Of a stretch of DNA of 17,173 bases, positions 16,801-17,173 are shown in pieces. Source of the stretch: Verrucomicrobia bacterium UBA6015 (GTDB taxonomy: Bacteria > Verrucomicrobiota > Kiritimatiellia > UBA8416); NCBI GenBank assembly GCA_002428045.1, contig DIZZ01000168.1:8869-26041 (forward strand). Reading direction: 5' to 3'. The position numbers and the translations under genes were made by a program. The notes under the pieces were generated by a model, which saw nothing but the letters and a program-made list of their open reading frames with translations, searched no databases and had not been told where the DNA came from. Every line of letters begins with the position of its first letter. Position 1 is the first letter of the stretch.

Positions 16801-16989
16801 GGGACCGATGCGGTCAATCGTATAGCGGGCATCCTCAGGGAACGGATAGAAATGAAAAAGCGGAACGTCCTTGTAGTAGGAACTACCGGGCTTCTCGCCA
16901 GCAGCGGACGTCTCCTCGCCAACGGTGTACGAAACGACTCCCGATAGCATCACGCTGCACAACAAAGCGACCCCTGATTTTTTAACCAT
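13804..16989 (-). CDS. Secreted PDZ-domain protein of DUF6288 type
   Basis: A 1061-residue exported protein of unknown function. The N-terminus MVKKSGVALLCSVMLSG is a Sec-type signal (two Lys, then a hydrophobic core); no convincing lipobox is seen. Residues about 60-150 form a PDZ-like domain (EPGSPAEATGKLKKGQFIES). Residues about 210-490 are helical and rich in Gly and aromatics (NPWSIGYTGPAICEYYLRTG; GGHMNAAG; GDGLPEGGGVDNGKNGG). They suggest an alpha/alpha-toroid like those of six-hairpin glycosidases or prenyltransferase-like folds. Residues about 555-740 look like HEAT-type helical repeats. The last 150-190 residues look like a beta-sandwich binding domain. The frame allows starts at 17031, 17022 and 17010, but ATG 16989 has AAAGGAG five bases upstream and starts the signal directly. 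The name DUF6288 is my recognition of the N-terminal pattern, not a search result. It follows a UroD-family gene by 65 bp on the same strand. Confidence 0.75.
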   Translation of the reverse strand: MVKKSGVALLCSVMLSGVVSYTVGEETSAAGEKPGSSYYKDVPLFHFYPFPEDARYTIDRIGPIGIGLELLQPAFTMKIINVEPGSPAEATGKLKKGQFIESINGKVLKDVDPRVILGNLITEAEANDGLLRMMVKDTAEAKAEEVIVKLPVLGAYSDTWPINCKKSDAIVRTFADFLAKVDQPAWGAPLFLLSTGEEKDLAVVRRWFSGKLPPDMTGNPWSIGYTGPAICEYYLRTGDETVLPAIKSMCDYLKSTIYNGSWMGRGGCNYNYMAGGHMNAAGVHSLAFLLLAKECGVDVDEHTLQTCLYHFYRYAGHWNVSYGDGLPEGGGVDNGKNGGLAFAMAAAASLVPEGENSVYAKARDISANKSFYTTSWLFHGHTGGGIGEIWRGAAAGLLAGKRPEMYRSFMNERRWMYELARTYDGAFGWAGGMNVSYNNTGHKGGMAWGNYVPLIYTIPLKNLRLFGAPPTKYSKTYPLPKRPWGTAADEVFLSLAPGDYAPGKRQDMAAERLPTHASEPILRRLGNPAVTDEELVMYAYHPDSIGQGTAAGNIASLGRTHLIVDLLTSKDPRARLTGVRALGGAQKGVAATGERLTDETIKLLGGMITDPAESWWVVMEALKILGLAPADKIAPYKDGIASWLKHDDWWLRHAALTAAGPLAVDKRYYKEILPIIGDMIANNQRAVALGPVGGIVSALQAADPDVQAFAVNVFSQSYVAFPAEFHAPGGQEMSACVDYMLTGIARNLAGTPGGFDVLYDASKKRFPGLVLPHQDLYMDADAATFGPTVKKALEPIVLDTLVPMYVGTNRASLLAEAASSKSGKGEPKIPGLVDLYNRIGVRDYDWRVCGPDLGEIKWMYHTFDPVEEKLWEPGTRYRPVTYPKGMENWFAADFDAVKAGWQEGYAPFGQMGGKLVVEKGDCGMSFCRCDEPMKTFWEKEVLIMQAKVKLPAFKPENIYRLVVGGMSHVNAGDGFVVYVNGTPIATRESGVGKRAGGIAICAYIDKSWWPVFENEVTLAVTSFLPIPGGKRSPGVKKNHLSVWFQEMKVPPITDEMTSKGK

Positions 16990-16994
16990 ACCGA

Positions 16995-17001
16995 CTCCTT
17001 T
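16995..17001 (-). promoter_or_regulatory. Ribosome binding site deciding the DUF6288 start
   Basis: AAAGGAG on the - strand, five bases before the ATG at 16989. The three earlier in-frame ATG codons lack such a site and would put about 7 to 14 extra residues ahead of the signal peptide. Confidence 0.7.
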
Positions 17002-17054
17002 AGCGTTCATCAAACCAACCATCGAATTCAAACATTACAACACACCAACGCCGT

Positions 17055-17173
17055 TCACATGGCGTCGAAGACAAATCCCCCGCTTGCCGAGAAGATCTTG
17101 CACCGTTCCAACACCTGTTCCCGCACCTGAGCCGGCGTGCCAAACGGCAGTACTTTCTGGGTATCCACCCCGC
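17055..17173 (-). CDS. Uroporphyrinogen decarboxylase (UroD)-family protein, 3' end only
   Basis: The C-terminal 39 codons of a gene entering from the right edge. The frame reads GVDTQKVLPFGTP, then a helix (AQVREQVLERCKIF) and GGFVFDAM before TGA. VDTQ-x-x-LPFGTPxxVRxxV and GGFVF are hallmarks of the C-terminal part of UroD-family proteins, which include haem-pathway UroD and many corrinoid-linked methyltransferase relatives. Relatives usually continue 20-35 residues past GGFVF, so the stop here is early. It reads in the same direction as the DUF6288 gene 65 bp downstream, and the two could be co-transcribed. The N-terminus and exact subfamily lie outside the window. Confidence 0.75.
   Translation of the reverse strand, partial: GVDTQKVLPFGTPAQVREQVLERCKIFSASGGFVFDAM

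Noticed and set aside
1..17173. CRISPR arrays, tRNA or rRNA genes, insertion sequences
   Set aside because: I saw no regularly spaced direct repeats, cloverleaf-like segments, rRNA motifs or transposase motifs on either strand when reading through by eye.

Overview
This window looks like chromosomal DNA from a GC-rich Gram-negative bacterium. A member of the PVC group (Kiritimatiellota, Lentisphaerota, Verrucomicrobiota or Planctomycetota) is my best guess. That is an inference from gene content: outer-membrane polysaccharide exporters imply two membranes, and large DUF5107-TPR proteins, secreted PDZ/DUF6288-type proteins and uroporphyrinogen-decarboxylase-like proteins are, as I recall, common in that group. 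No rRNA or other marker gene is present to prove it.

Region 1 (1-4365, + strand) is the 3' part of an exopolysaccharide locus. It holds two tandem SLBB-type export proteins (the first cut by the window edge), a Wzx-type flippase and a polysaccharide pyruvyl transferase. Three of the four are joined by overlapping or near-overlapping stops and starts, so this is one operon: transfer across the inner membrane, decoration with pyruvate, and export through the outer membrane. A large cytosolic DUF5107 plus TPR protein (4405-7707) follows 39 bp later in the same direction and may belong to the same transcript.

Region 2 (7708-9465) starts with a short convergent gap that holds a both-ends-truncated relic resembling altronate dehydratase (UxaA). 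Then comes an FAD-dependent oxidoreductase on the - strand, with a plausible sigma70-like promoter and an internal palindrome. Between it and the next operon is a 290-bp divergent gap with a terminator-like hairpin built on a G10 run.

Region 3 (9466-13589, + strand) is a tight four-gene operon of unusual make-up: class I DAHP synthase (first step of the shikimate pathway), the glycine-cleavage T protein GcvT, and two oligopeptide/dipeptide-type ABC ATPases (OppD- and OppF-like). No GcvH/GcvP, permease or binding protein is encoded in the window.

Region 4 (13590-17173, - strand) has a 214-bp convergent gap with no recognisable gene. It is followed by a secreted 1061-residue PDZ protein of the DUF6288 type and, at the right edge, the 3' end of a uroporphyrinogen-decarboxylase-family gene reading in the same direction.

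I found no tRNA, rRNA, CRISPR array, insertion sequence or phage gene. No wholly new multi-gene system is obvious. The most curious items are the UxaA relic, the hairpin ahead of the DAHP synthase gene, the DAHP synthase-GcvT-Opp ATPase operon, and the two large uncharacterised proteins (DUF5107-TPR and DUF6288).
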